From Rhodococcoides corynebacterioides (GTDB lineage Bacteria > Actinomycetota > Actinomycetes > Mycobacteriales > Mycobacteriaceae), in NCBI RefSeq assembly GCF_019834675.1, contig NZ_JABUBU010000005.1, positions 84,264-148,263 on the forward strand: DNA of 64,000 nt, given 5' to 3'. The stretch's first letter is position 1. Every line of letters begins with the position of its first letter. Below are positions 35,603-44,148 of this stretch, piece by piece. The position numbers were made by a program, and so were the translations under genes. Below the pieces are notes generated by a model, which did not search any database, was not told the origin of the DNA, and saw only the letters and a program-made list of their open reading frames with translations.

Positions 35603-35782
35603 CTACTCCTCCGAATCGTCGCCCTGCTCTCGACGTGCCGCCCGCCTCGCCACGTAGTCCACGACGATGCCGACGCCGGCGAAGGCTGCGGTCACGTACG
35701 GACCTCCGAAGCCGGTGACGTCGGTGATGAGAATCAGCACGCGCAGTGCGGTCGAGACGGCAGACCAATCGACTTTCGCCAT
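35603..35782 (-). CDS. Very small membrane protein (59 aa)
   Basis: ATG 35782 to TAG 35603-35605. A strong ribosome site, AGGAGGGG, lies 8 nt upstream. The sequence has one or two short hydrophobic helices (TALRVLILITDVTGFG, VTAAFAGVGIVVDYV) and a charged tail (RRAARREQGDDSEE). It converges with the 55-aa gene. No function is assigned. Confidence 0.55.
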   Translation of the reverse strand: MAKVDWSAVSTALRVLILITDVTGFGGPYVTAAFAGVGIVVDYVARRAARREQGDDSEE

Positions 35783-35989
35783 GTTGAGTACCCCTCCTGC
35801 TCGAAGGAGCTGGACAGTTCCTGCTCCTACAGATTGGGGCCGGGAACTTGGCTGCTGGACAGGGTCAATGCGGTGTGATCTACAACACTTGTCAGATAGT
35901 CAGCGGAATGGGGCGAGGATGCCGGCCCCGGGCAGCTGCCGGCCACGGTCAGGAGCATTGGTCCGCCCTCGCGGAATCAATGGGCGCGG

Positions 35990-36190
35990 TCAGCGCAGAG
36001 GTGTGGTCCGGCGCCAGGCGGCGAGGGGCCCGTCTCCGCTGGTCAGATGCCGGTGTTCGCGCAGGAGGGCGGCGATGTCGGCGTGCTCGCGGCGCAGCTG
36101 AGGATCGTCGGGGTCGTGGCCGTCGCCGATGAGGGCGTAGCGGGCGTCGGTGTCGACGTCGTAGTCCGGCGCCCCCGGGTGGTCGGTCAC
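35990..36190 (-). CDS. Small acidic hypothetical protein (66 aa)
   Basis: GTG 36190 overlaps the stop of the upstream membrane-protein gene by 4 nt, so it is translationally coupled. The sequence (DYDVDTDARYALIGDGHDPDDPQ, then LRREHADIAALLREHRHL) is acidic then helical. No family is recognised. The 200 bp to its left hold nothing clear. Confidence 0.55.
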   Translation of the reverse strand: MTDHPGAPDYDVDTDARYALIGDGHDPDDPQLRREHADIAALLREHRHLTSGDGPLAAWRRTTPLR

Positions 36191-36459
36191 GCCCGGTCGC
36201 TGGGCGTGGTGCGGGCGAGGTGGATCGCGACGCGGGTGCCGGCGAGGGCGACGATCGCGGCGAGGACGGTGGCGGTGCCGCCGATGATCCAGTGGGCGGG
36301 GTTGTGCGGGTCGTCGAAGCGGGCGAGAAGGCCCGCGGCGCCGAGGACGACGCCGACGACGATCGCTGCGAACGCGGCGGCGCGGTGCCGAGGCGCGGTG
36401 ATCCTGGTGGTGGCGTAGGCGGCGGCGACAATCAGTGCGAGGCCGAGGTAAGTCAGCAT
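36187..36459 (-). CDS. Small three-helix membrane protein (hypothetical)
   Basis: A 90-aa protein with three membrane segments (about residues 3-18, 28-46 and 57-78) and a charged C-terminus. ATG 36459 has GGGGGGA 3-4 nt upstream. It is coupled to the following 66-aa gene by a 4-nt overlap. No family is recognised. Confidence 0.6.
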   Translation of the reverse strand: MLTYLGLALIVAAAYATTRITAPRHRAAAFAAIVVGVVLGAAGLLARFDDPHNPAHWIIGGTATVLAAIVALAGTRVAIHLARTTPSDRA

Positions 36460-36605
36460 GGTCCCCCCTGGGTGCTGGTTTCTTCGTGGTGGTGGTCAGT
36501 GTGCCGCAGCGGTACGACACGGGTGGCGCTCAGCGGGGCCGGGAGCCGGGGCCGGCCGTCGATGCGGGGCACTCGTGTCGTGAATGGTCACGAACCATCT
36601 GACGC

Positions 36606-36649
36606 CCGCTCACCCGGCGTCGGCGGTGTCGCGGACGGCGGGTGAGCGG
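36606..36649 (-). terminator. Hairpin terminator
   Basis: Perfect 11-bp stem (arm CCGCTCACCCG) around a GC-rich 22-nt loop, just downstream of the membrane-protein gene that ends at 36669. Confidence 0.65.
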
Positions 36650-36668
36650 TGGGTGCACCGTGTACCGG

Positions 36669-37622
36669 TCAGAGGGTGGCTCCACCGGTGGTGAGTTCAC
36701 GGCGCGCTGCGGACTCGATCGCGGCGCGCAGTCTTGCGGTCACGCGGTCGGGAACCGGCTGGGTGCCGGCGGTCAGTCGCGCAACGGCGTCGAGCGCGGC
36801 GCGGCGTTCGTCGGCGGTCGCGCCGTCGTCGCGGGCGACGGTGAGCGATGCGGTGATGCGCTCGACGGTGCGGGTGTCGAACACCGGATCGGTGAAGCCG
36901 ACGGCGGTGGCGTGCTCGTACGCTGCGCGCCAGGTTCGGTGGGCAAGAGCGGCTGCGGCCGCGAACTCGCGGATGCGTCGGGGGTCGGTGGGGACGGTGT
37001 CGGTTCGCAGGTAGGTGGCGGCGTCGAACGCCTCCACGAACGCTGCCGTGTGCGGGTCGCGGACGTCGTCGAGCAACGGTCGCTCGAAGAACGAGTGCGG
37101 GTCGGTCACATGGGCGGCGTAGGCCGAGGCGACGTCGTTGTACTGGGCGAGGGCGGCGGTGTGGTCCACGGCGTTCTGCCTGGCTGCCGCGAGGCGGGCA
37201 AGGCGCTTTCTGCGCAGCGCCGCGACGCCGACACCGGCCGCAGCGAGCACTGCGAGGGCTAGCAGGACCAGACCGATGATGTCCCAGGAAATGTCGGTAC
37301 GACCCGCAGGTTCGGTGTCGGTCGGAACCGGGGCCGGCGTCGACACGGGTTGCGGCCGATCGGCCGTCGGCGCTTCGGGCTCGCCCAGAAGGAATCGCAG
37401 GAATGCGGGACTGACCATCATGAGCAGTCCGGCGGCAACGAGTGTCACTCCTCGCGAGACCGAACCGAGTCCGGTCGTGTGGGCACGCGCGGCGACCGCC
37501 CCTCCAACGAAGATCGCGACAACTCCGGCGGCCGAGCCGACCCACGTCACGAGCTCGAAAAGCGACTGGAGGTTGTCGGCGGCGTGGAGCATGGCGTCGT
37601 CTGCGGCGCGGACTGTGATCAT
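36669..37622 (-). CDS. Membrane protein under the palindromic operator (hypothetical)
   Basis: A 317-aa protein. Three membrane segments (about residues 22-44, 56-78 and 112-134, with a short Pro/Thr linker before the last) precede a helical cytosolic domain of about 180 aa rich in Ala/Asp/Arg (AQYNDVASAYAAHVTDPHSFFERPLLDD). ATG 37622 has GAGGGGA 6 nt upstream. A promoter with a 27-bp perfect palindrome lies 105 nt upstream, and a hairpin terminator follows, so it is probably a monocistronic, repressor-controlled gene. No family is recognised. Confidence 0.65.
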   Translation of the reverse strand: MITVRAADDAMLHAADNLQSLFELVTWVGSAAGVVAIFVGGAVAARAHTTGLGSVSRGVTLVAAGLLMMVSPAFLRFLLGEPEAPTADRPQPVSTPAPVPTDTEPAGRTDISWDIIGLVLLALAVLAAAGVGVAALRRKRLARLAAARQNAVDHTAALAQYNDVASAYAAHVTDPHSFFERPLLDDVRDPHTAAFVEAFDAATYLRTDTVPTDPRRIREFAAAAALAHRTWRAAYEHATAVGFTDPVFDTRTVERITASLTVARDDGATADERRAALDAVARLTAGTQPVPDRVTARLRAAIESAARRELTTGGATL

Positions 37623-37727
37623 GGGGTTCCCCTCGAAAGTCGATGATTGTCGGCCGCCGACGATGAGCACGAGCGCCGCCAGGTGGTCTCCGCCGAAGGT
37701 GGCGGAGAGCGGGCGCGTTCGTCGCTC

Positions 37728-37757
37728 AGTTTACAGCGTTACGCTGTAAACTGGCAA
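37728..37757 (-). promoter_or_regulatory. Promoter with palindromic operator, site 2
   Basis: On the minus strand TTGCCA (37757-37752), an 18-nt spacer and TAAACT (37733-37728). A perfect palindrome with 12-bp arms (CAGTTTACAGCG and its complement, 37727-37738 and 37742-37753) around TTA covers the spacer and both box edges. Confidence 0.7.
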
Positions 37758-38129
37758 GAGGGGAGCCGGCTCGAATACATTGCCTCCGAGCCTCCTTCGC
37801 TGAGTGAGAAAGTTTCGGTGAGCCACGGGGAGGTTACGAGCTGCTCGATGCTTCTCCGCCTCTGGTGATGCTGTTCGCGGTCGTTCGTCCGGTGGATCGC
37901 AATCGGAGTCGCGCAGGAGCTGGCGGACCGCCTCATCGACGAGATGGACGGGCCCCCACGCTGGGCGCTGATGTCAAAGCTTCCCGGCTCCAGATGCCGC
38001 AGCAACGGGTGGAGCGCGTACTCGAAACCACGGAGAGAAGGTCACGTCAACAGCGGATGGGCTTGGCACAGAGCCAGGTGTTGGTACGGTCCCGATAACT
38101 AGTAGCCGCACTACCGTCCAGGAGTATCC
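37758..38129 (+). other. Intergenic stretch with one probable promoter
   Basis: No confident gene. A plus-strand segment around 37890-37990 encodes a protein-like run (IAIGVAQELADRLIDEMDGPP) that lacks a start and changes frame soon after, so it may be a gene remnant. TTGGCA (38063-38068), 16 nt and TACGGT (38085-38090) look like the promoter of the zinc-ribbon gene. Confidence 0.4.
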
Positions 38130-38321
38130 GTGAGCCGATTTCCCGATGTGGACTGGTTTTGCGACCGTTGCAACAACCATCTGAGCTCACAACCCGGCTT
38201 CAACGACAACAACTACACCTGTGTGTGCGACAACTGCGGACACAAGAACAGCATCTCGCGAGATAACATCTTCGACTCCCACGAGGACTACCACGGAGAT
38301 GGTCGTCCGATTAAGTATTGA
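38130..38321 (+). CDS. Small zinc-ribbon protein
   Basis: A 63-aa protein with two CxxC knuckles: FCDRCNNHL (Cys11, Cys14) and VCDNCGHKN (Cys33, Cys36), a four-cysteine zinc ribbon, followed by a conserved-looking ISRDNIFDSHEDY tail seen in small actinobacterial and phage proteins. GTG 38130 has CCAGGAG 6 nt upstream. The base composition is lower in GC than its neighbours. The function is unknown; protein or nucleic-acid binding is likely. Confidence 0.7.
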   Translation: MSRFPDVDWFCDRCNNHLSSQPGFNDNNYTCVCDNCGHKNSISRDNIFDSHEDYHGDGRPIKY

Positions 38322-38554
38322 TCGCAAAGCCGGATGAGATGGCAGACGAAGTGAGACCACGGGCTCGGGTCGCGGAAAGTGCAGTGGTCGTCAATCTCGT
38401 GTCGTGAGTCGCCGCCGCCGACCTGGGACACTTCCCGGTGAGGCCGCCGGTTCGACGGCAGCATCAAGACACCAACTGCACAGGTGTGTTCGGCCGCCGG
38501 GAACCCTGCCGATGTTCTGCTCTCGGTGCGTCACGGTCCTCGATGTTTGTGGTC

Positions 38555-41107
38555 TCAGGGGTAGGCCATTCCCTCCGCGTCGAACAGGTCTCGAATGAGG
38601 TTCTGGTTGGTGGCCGCGCGAACTCGCGCGTCGATTCCCACTGCGGTGAGGTCCAGTGCTTGGAGGTTACCGCCTACCTCGGCGACGGCGAGGCAACGTC
38701 GGACGCGATCGGAGTGGTCTTGAGCGTAGCGAGAGAGCGCCGACCACTTGGAGGAGGTGTCGGCGAGGTCGGACCGGTGCGGGTCGACGATGTCCATGGC
38801 GTACTTTCCGTCGCCGTCGTCGTGCCAGAACAGGAAGTCGGGGTGCATCAAGCGCTGCTCGTCACCGAACTTGTACGGGATCGCGAGCGCGTGGCGGCCT
38901 GACGAGGGGTTGCGGTACCACCCGACGAGGCTCTCGACGGCCAGCTCTGCTGTGAGTACGTCTGCCTCCCAGGACGACCGGGAGGTGTCGACGGGGAATC
39001 GGCCGGCGTTGGGTTTGCCGTCGGGGATGACGAACAGGTGCGCCGGGTACGTCTCGATCGGTGCAACGGTGTCGCCGCGGATCTTCTCGGTGGCGGCGGG
39101 ATAGGCCGCGCGTGTCTCGACGGTCGTGGGGAGCATGGGTTCTGCGCCGAGATACCAGAGCGGTTCGGTCTGCTCTCGAACGTGGCGCGGTTTCGCGGAC
39201 ACCTTGGCCGCATGCTGTTGCCGCCATGTGGTGATCAGGGCCGTGGCCTGATGTTCCACGACTGTGGCGAACCCGAGGTCGGCCATCGCGACCAGGCGTG
39301 CAGATGCGTCGATCTCGTCTTCGCCGCGGTCGCAGAGTTCGTTAAAGTACCAGTTGGCAGATCCGTCGGGGAGCAGTCGTTTGGCTCGTTGGAAGTAGCC
39401 TTCGAGGTCGCGTTCGTTGGTGGGGGTGTCGGTCTTGCCGACGCTCTGCATGATCGCCTCACCGTAGGAGACCATGGTTGTGCTGATGGTCAGCGACATG
39501 ATGTCGTCGACCTTGGCGTCGATCTCGTTGCGGCGTTGACTGTCAGCTGCGGTCATCTGATCGACGATCCACCGCTTCGCCTTCGCTGAGCCTTGTTCGA
39601 TCAGACCGTGCTCGGTCAGCGTCGCGGCCAGGCGCAGCAACTGTGCGGTGCGTGAGCCGAAGGACGTCCTCTGCCGGGTGTACGAGGGAAGGGTGTCGAG
39701 CAGCTCGAACACGGCAGCGGGAACTTCTGTCGACTTCTCGCAGACGACGGGGGCGACGACGACGTCGACCTCGACACTCTCGTCTTCGGTCAGTGCCTTC
39801 ACCACCCGCGCCACGTGCTCGGTTCGGAACCCCGGCAGGTACGCCGCGACCTCCCCCAGTCGCTCGTCTCCCCCGTCGATACGCTTGGCCAGCGGCGTTC
39901 GGACCAGTCGGCCGATGAGTTGGGCGATCTCGGTGTAGCTGTCCCTGTTCTGGAACGAGATCATCACCTCGGCTCGCGGGCAGTCCCATCCCGTGGTCAA
40001 AGCCGACTTGAACAAGACCACCCGCGCCTGGTCGTCACCGGAGATGGCTTCCGGTGGCAGGTAGCGGATGGTCTTGTCGCCGACCTTGTACTGGCCGTGG
40101 TCGCCGAACGCGTGCGCGACTGCATAGCCGGACAGTTGAGGCCACGTCGATTCCAGCACCGCGAGAATTTCTGCGAGCCGCGCTTCTTCCCTGGCGGGTG
40201 AAAGTCCTTGCTCGACCTGGACGACGAGCAGTGGCTCGACCAGCCGGTCCCCGGTGGCCTCGTGGTGCGCCCGCCAGGATGCGTCGGACGATTCGAGATC
40301 CTCCACGGCGAGGGCGAGCATGGTGTTGTCCGCCGACTGCGACTCCCCCAAGCTGCGCAGCAGAATACGGTCTTTGAGCAGTCCGGATTCGCGGACGTCG
40401 CCGGCTTTGACCTCCACCAGGCGAGGTGTCCTGTTGGCGGCGTTCATGGCAGCAAGGAAGCGGTCGGGGGTGGCCGAAATACCGAGCACGACCGGTGCGG
40501 CCGGCTGATGGGTTCCGATATTGGTGGTGCCACCATCGACGATGGTTCCCGCGATCGACTTGCGATCGGTGTTCTTCGTGCCCGAGCCGCGGTGCGCCTC
40601 GTCCCAGATCACCAGAAAATCCGCACCGCGGTCGCGAACGGTGTTGGCGATCATGTCCCACGCGCCGTGGGTTCGCCTGTCGTTGCGGGTGCCGTCGGCG
40701 CGGACTGCGTGCAGTGTCGAGTTCTTCTGCATAGCTTGGATGTGGACGAAGTAGATGTGCCCCGGTTGCAGGGTGCGGTGGTCGTTCTCGCCGAGGAAGC
40801 GGATGCAGTTGATGTCGATTCCGCCCCCGGAAGCTTGGGTGATCTTCGCGATCGTCTGCGCGTTGAGGGCGCGGTCGTCGGTGATCCACAGGACCGTCAT
40901 GTTCGGGTTGGCGGCCCTCGTCGGTGTGCCCTTGAAGATCCCTTCGAGCACTGCTGTGGCAATGACGGTCTTGCCTGCCCCGGTGGGGGCGGTCAGGCCG
41001 ACCGCGGTGCGTTCACCGTCGTCGAGGTACCCGGCGCGGGCCTTGCCGAGGTTGGTGAGCACGGACTCGACCGCAACCGCCTGATACGGCTCCAGTGTGA
41101 ACTTCAC
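38555..41107 (-). CDS. Type III restriction enzyme Res-like subunit (helicase-nuclease)
   Basis: An 850-aa protein. N-terminal superfamily II helicase: Walker A APTGAGKT (about residues 40-47), a DEAH box in FLVIWDEAHRGSG near 168, GISATP near 210, and a second RecA domain with TTGWDCPRAEVMISFQ and QLIGRLVRTP. The C-terminus has a PD-(D/E)xK-like nuclease core with HPDFLFWHDD and YAMDIVDPH, a variant in which DPH takes the usual E-x-K place. It translocates on DNA and cuts when paired with the modification subunit. The start overlaps the methyltransferase stop by 4 nt. It is shorter than classical Res (about 970 aa). Confidence 0.85.
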   Translation of the reverse strand: MKFTLEPYQAVAVESVLTNLGKARAGYLDDGERTAVGLTAPTGAGKTVIATAVLEGIFKGTPTRAANPNMTVLWITDDRALNAQTIAKITQASGGGIDINCIRFLGENDHRTLQPGHIYFVHIQAMQKNSTLHAVRADGTRNDRRTHGAWDMIANTVRDRGADFLVIWDEAHRGSGTKNTDRKSIAGTIVDGGTTNIGTHQPAAPVVLGISATPDRFLAAMNAANRTPRLVEVKAGDVRESGLLKDRILLRSLGESQSADNTMLALAVEDLESSDASWRAHHEATGDRLVEPLLVVQVEQGLSPAREEARLAEILAVLESTWPQLSGYAVAHAFGDHGQYKVGDKTIRYLPPEAISGDDQARVVLFKSALTTGWDCPRAEVMISFQNRDSYTEIAQLIGRLVRTPLAKRIDGGDERLGEVAAYLPGFRTEHVARVVKALTEDESVEVDVVVAPVVCEKSTEVPAAVFELLDTLPSYTRQRTSFGSRTAQLLRLAATLTEHGLIEQGSAKAKRWIVDQMTAADSQRRNEIDAKVDDIMSLTISTTMVSYGEAIMQSVGKTDTPTNERDLEGYFQRAKRLLPDGSANWYFNELCDRGEDEIDASARLVAMADLGFATVVEHQATALITTWRQQHAAKVSAKPRHVREQTEPLWYLGAEPMLPTTVETRAAYPAATEKIRGDTVAPIETYPAHLFVIPDGKPNAGRFPVDTSRSSWEADVLTAELAVESLVGWYRNPSSGRHALAIPYKFGDEQRLMHPDFLFWHDDGDGKYAMDIVDPHRSDLADTSSKWSALSRYAQDHSDRVRRCLAVAEVGGNLQALDLTAVGIDARVRAATNQNLIRDLFDAEGMAYP

Positions 41108-43083
41108 CGCGGGCCGCCAGCGATGTTGATCGTGTAGTTCGACAAATAGTCCTCGTAAAGCTGCACCGTGTCGACGCCGACCGGCAGGCGCTCGACCGCA
41201 CGCTGATACTCCGCATCGGAATCTGTGATGACGAACACCACCTGAGGCGAAGCGCCGGTTACAGACGCGTCGGTGACTGCCCCGGCGAATATGGCCAGCG
41301 CGTCGATATCAAACAGGACGCCGTAGGCCTTTGTCAGTGCCCACCCGTCGTCGGGAATGCGATCAACTCGCTGGCCTCGCGCGCCGGCTTCGAGCCACAT
41401 CAGTGGGGCGACGGCCTCGAACTCGTGACCGCGGCGGACCATACCGGGGTCGAGGTAAGTCAAGTCCAACATTTCCACATTCACAGCGAGCCCGTCTGAG
41501 TACTTAGAACCGTTCTCGCGTTTGCCTGTGGCGACCGTGGAGATTCGCGGCCGGCAAACGAACTCAAAGACACCTCGCGCCTCCCAATCTGCGTCCCCAG
41601 GACGCAGGCCCAGAGTTCGCAGCTTCTTAGCTTCGCTTGCTCCAACCTCATTGTTGGTCACAAGAATGGACTGCCTGGTTCCCCCGTCCGCTGCATTGAG
41701 CTGCATCACAGCCTCGGTGGTACTGCCGGACCCACCGAAAAAATCCAGAATCACAGCATCTCGCGGCGCCGCCATCCGGAACCACCGCGCCAGCACCTCG
41801 TGATCTTTGGGGAACGGAAAACGCTTCTCCGTGAGGAGACCCTGAAGGTGCGTGTTCGCTGCATTGCGAGAATGAGTGAACGCAGGTACCGGCATATTTT
41901 GCGCGTAATCTACTAGCGACTTCTTCTTCCTGGGTCGTCTACCAAAGGCCACCAAGCCTGCCGCGATCCATTCATCCATAAGCGATTTTTGGACCGTCCA
42001 GCCGTTCTCTGGAGGCTCGTACTGTTTTCCGGAATTGGGGTCAGTAACGACATACCGCAGGTTGGGGCGCGGCAGCCTGTTTGTCAGATCCGATGTCTCG
42101 AAAATCATCCCGTTTTGATCGACGTTATTGAAGCGCGTTACACCCTCCGGCATATGCCGTTGATTCGTCTTGATGAACTCGCGGAGGCTTTCTTGCGCCT
42201 CTTCGGGGCTTTTGCCGCTCGACAACGCAGCATCCACGAGGCGCAACATCTCAGGAACAAAGGGCTTTGGATCCATGAAGCGCCCGACTTGTTCGGCGTT
42301 ACGTCCATAGACCAACATGTAGTCAACGCCGCCAGCGTGATGTCGGGCAAGCGCCGAGCCACCCCCTTGCCAAACGGCGTTCATTATGAAATTAGCCGGT
42401 CCGAAAAGCTGATCGAGCAGCATCCGCAGCCTGTGATGTTCATCGTCACCAATTGCAGCGATGATGACACCAGTCGGTTTCAGGAGGTCGCGGGCGATCA
42501 AAAGTCGCCGTTCCATGAAAGATAACCATTTTGAGGATTTAGCACGATCATTTTGGTCGACATAACGGTCGTTGTAAATCCAACCGTCGTTGCCCGTGTT
42601 GTAAGGCGGGTCGACATAGATCAGGTCGATTTTATTGCGGTGCGTTGAGCGCAGCGCTTGGAGTGCATGGAAATTCTCGCCGTTGATGACGACATGCCAG
42701 GGCGCGTCGGAAGGGCCATTCTCAATTCGTTCGACCGTACGCAGGCCTGGGTAGATGGGTTCGTCGAACTCGCGGACCACGACAAGTTCGGCAACGGGTC
42801 GTACACCACCGTCCCCACTGAGGACCGCAGTCTCGCGAGCGCGGTCGGCGAACCGGTCGACAATCCAAGTTCTGGCGGATGTTTCGTCACGTAGTGCAAC
42901 CCGGATGCCCTTCCGGACGGGATGATCGGGTAGCCGAACGGACTCGGGTAGATGGCGGTCGAACACGAGCCCGAAGTGGCGTGACCCGCGGAGGAGTTCG
43001 ATCTCGTAGGCAAGCCTGGTTCGTAAGGTGTTGTCCTCGACGCGAGCCACGAGTTGATCAAGAACGTTCGAATCGTCAGCCAT
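41104..43083 (-). CDS. Type III-like DNA adenine methyltransferase (Mod)
   Basis: A 659-aa protein of the beta class: the catalytic DPPYNTGND motif (about residue 155) precedes the SAM-binding DFFGGSGSTTEAV motif (about 435), as in type III Mod and related N6-adenine methyltransferases. The first 130 residues and the middle region would carry target recognition. ATG 43083 (MADDSNVL) is preferred over an extension. The stop overlaps the Res start (ATGA), giving the standard mod-res operon. Local GC content is clearly lower than in the flanks, a sign of separate acquisition. The recognition sequence cannot be read from the protein. Confidence 0.9.
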   Translation of the reverse strand: MADDSNVLDQLVARVEDNTLRTRLAYEIELLRGSRHFGLVFDRHLPESVRLPDHPVRKGIRVALRDETSARTWIVDRFADRARETAVLSGDGGVRPVAELVVVREFDEPIYPGLRTVERIENGPSDAPWHVVINGENFHALQALRSTHRNKIDLIYVDPPYNTGNDGWIYNDRYVDQNDRAKSSKWLSFMERRLLIARDLLKPTGVIIAAIGDDEHHRLRMLLDQLFGPANFIMNAVWQGGGSALARHHAGGVDYMLVYGRNAEQVGRFMDPKPFVPEMLRLVDAALSSGKSPEEAQESLREFIKTNQRHMPEGVTRFNNVDQNGMIFETSDLTNRLPRPNLRYVVTDPNSGKQYEPPENGWTVQKSLMDEWIAAGLVAFGRRPRKKKSLVDYAQNMPVPAFTHSRNAANTHLQGLLTEKRFPFPKDHEVLARWFRMAAPRDAVILDFFGGSGSTTEAVMQLNAADGGTRQSILVTNNEVGASEAKKLRTLGLRPGDADWEARGVFEFVCRPRISTVATGKRENGSKYSDGLAVNVEMLDLTYLDPGMVRRGHEFEAVAPLMWLEAGARGQRVDRIPDDGWALTKAYGVLFDIDALAIFAGAVTDASVTGASPQVVFVITDSDAEYQRAVERLPVGVDTVQLYEDYLSNYTINIAGGPR

Positions 43084-43235
43084 CTCGACACTCGTTGCCC
43101 GCCGGGGCTGCCTGGACCATTGCCAGAGCATATCGTCGCAAGGCCCGTCGACCGCCCATCAGGTCATCTTGTCCGACGTCTCTGACTCTGCGCCCGGTAG
43201 ATCAGGCGAGACCAGCAAATGCTTCTTCGCTTCGT

Positions 43236-43330
43236 CTAGCCCTGCTCTTCTCGGGCCCTCGCGAGTGTGGCATACATCGCGGACCGACTGAGCCCGGAGA
43301 TTTCCATCAGTTGGCAGACGGCTGGGGGTG
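43236..43330 (-). pseudogene. C-terminal remnant of a helix-turn-helix protein
   Basis: The minus-strand frame ending at TAG 43236-43238 reads VCQLMEISGLSRSAMYATLA then RAREEQG, a clear helix-turn-helix end of the resolvase or regulator type. It has no start of its own and abuts, in another frame, the truncated integrase. It is the stump of a deleted gene. Confidence 0.55.
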
Positions 43331-43684
43331 TCCTGCGGTGCGGTGGTAGTGGTTGATGGCCGCCACCCAGGCGGACAGGGTACTGGCGGCGTAGGCCTTC
43401 TCCCCCGCCGCGGTGACGGTGTCGGCGGCATCAACCAGGTAGGCGGCGACCGTGACAGGGTGCGCCGGCAGCGCGTCGTGCCCGTGGCGGGTGCACCACT
43501 CGGAATAGCGGCGCCACCCCGAGGCGTAGGCGCGGCGGGTGCCGGCCGAGCGGGACGACTCCACCGCCCCGGCGATCTTCATGGCCACCGCATCAGGGAT
43601 CGCCGGTACCGACGCACGGTCTGAGAGTCCCGGAGCGGTCACAGGAGGGGTCATCGGGACCGTTTCGTGCAGTCGGAAGTTCAC
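43307..43684 (-). pseudogene. Truncated tyrosine recombinase (core-binding domain only)
   Basis: The 125-aa frame holds only the SAM-like core-binding domain of a phage integrase: SSRSAGTRRAYASGWRRYSEWC, then LPAHPVTVAAYLVDAADT and STLSAWVAAINHYHRTAGHP. The catalytic domain with R-H-R-Y is missing; the frame ends at TGA 43307-43309 exactly where the HTH stump begins. The start ATG is intact. It cannot recombine DNA, though it might still bind it. Confidence 0.75.
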
Positions 43685-43752
43685 ATCCGCAGCCTAGACC
43701 CCGCATCTGACACGGTAGCGTGCCGAAACTGTGTTGAGCTGGCATTTCGCGG

Positions 43753-43784
43753 CTTACGGCGCGTTAAGTGAAATTATCGGGGCC
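43753..43784. repeat. Possible Tn3-type terminal inverted repeat (single copy seen)
   Basis: Read on the minus strand the 32 bp begin GGCCCC, continue through CTTAACGCGCC and end in GTAAG, which resembles the ends of Tn3-family transposons (GGGG start, TAAG end). It lies just upstream of the truncated recombinase. No partner copy was found by eye. Confidence 0.25.
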
Positions 43785-43806
43785 GCTCCTGTCGTGTCGC
43801 GCCGAA

Positions 43807-44148
43807 CTACCGGATGCGTGGCCCCCTCTGCAGCGGCCCACTCCGTTGCGGAAAGGGCCGTCCTTCGTTGTGGGTCAACTCCAGGTAGTCGATGTATCGC
43901 TCCACCGCCTCTGCGGCGAGGTCGGACGGGCCCCGAGGTGCCCCGGGTGTGGCCATCAACGCTTCGGCCGCGTTCAGCAATCGTTCACTGGTCTCGACGT
44001 AGAAGTAGAAGGTCCTTTTGGTCTTGGTAGGCCTGTCCGTCGCTGACGGCTTCGGTGCACTCGCCTCTAAATTTGCTACTGGCTCGGGCAATGGATCGAG
44101 GGGGCTCGAATTGCCCAGGGCACTTTTCAGGCGTTCAGGGCGTGCCAT
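43807..44148 (-). CDS. RHH-type partition protein (ParB-like centromere binder)
   Basis: A 113-aa basic protein. After a disordered basic start (TDRPTKTKRT), residues 45-90 (FYFYVETSERLLNAAEALM then PSDLAAEAVERYIDYLEL) form a ribbon-helix-helix pattern. It begins 14 nt before the end of parA in the same direction, as the second gene of type Ib partition loci, and should bind the centromere upstream of parA and stimulate ParA ATPase. The name is by position and fold. Confidence 0.7.
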   Translation of the reverse strand: MARPERLKSALGNSSPLDPLPEPVANLEASAPKPSATDRPTKTKRTFYFYVETSERLLNAAEALMATPGAPRGPSDLAAEAVERYIDYLELTHNEGRPFPQRSGPLQRGPRIR

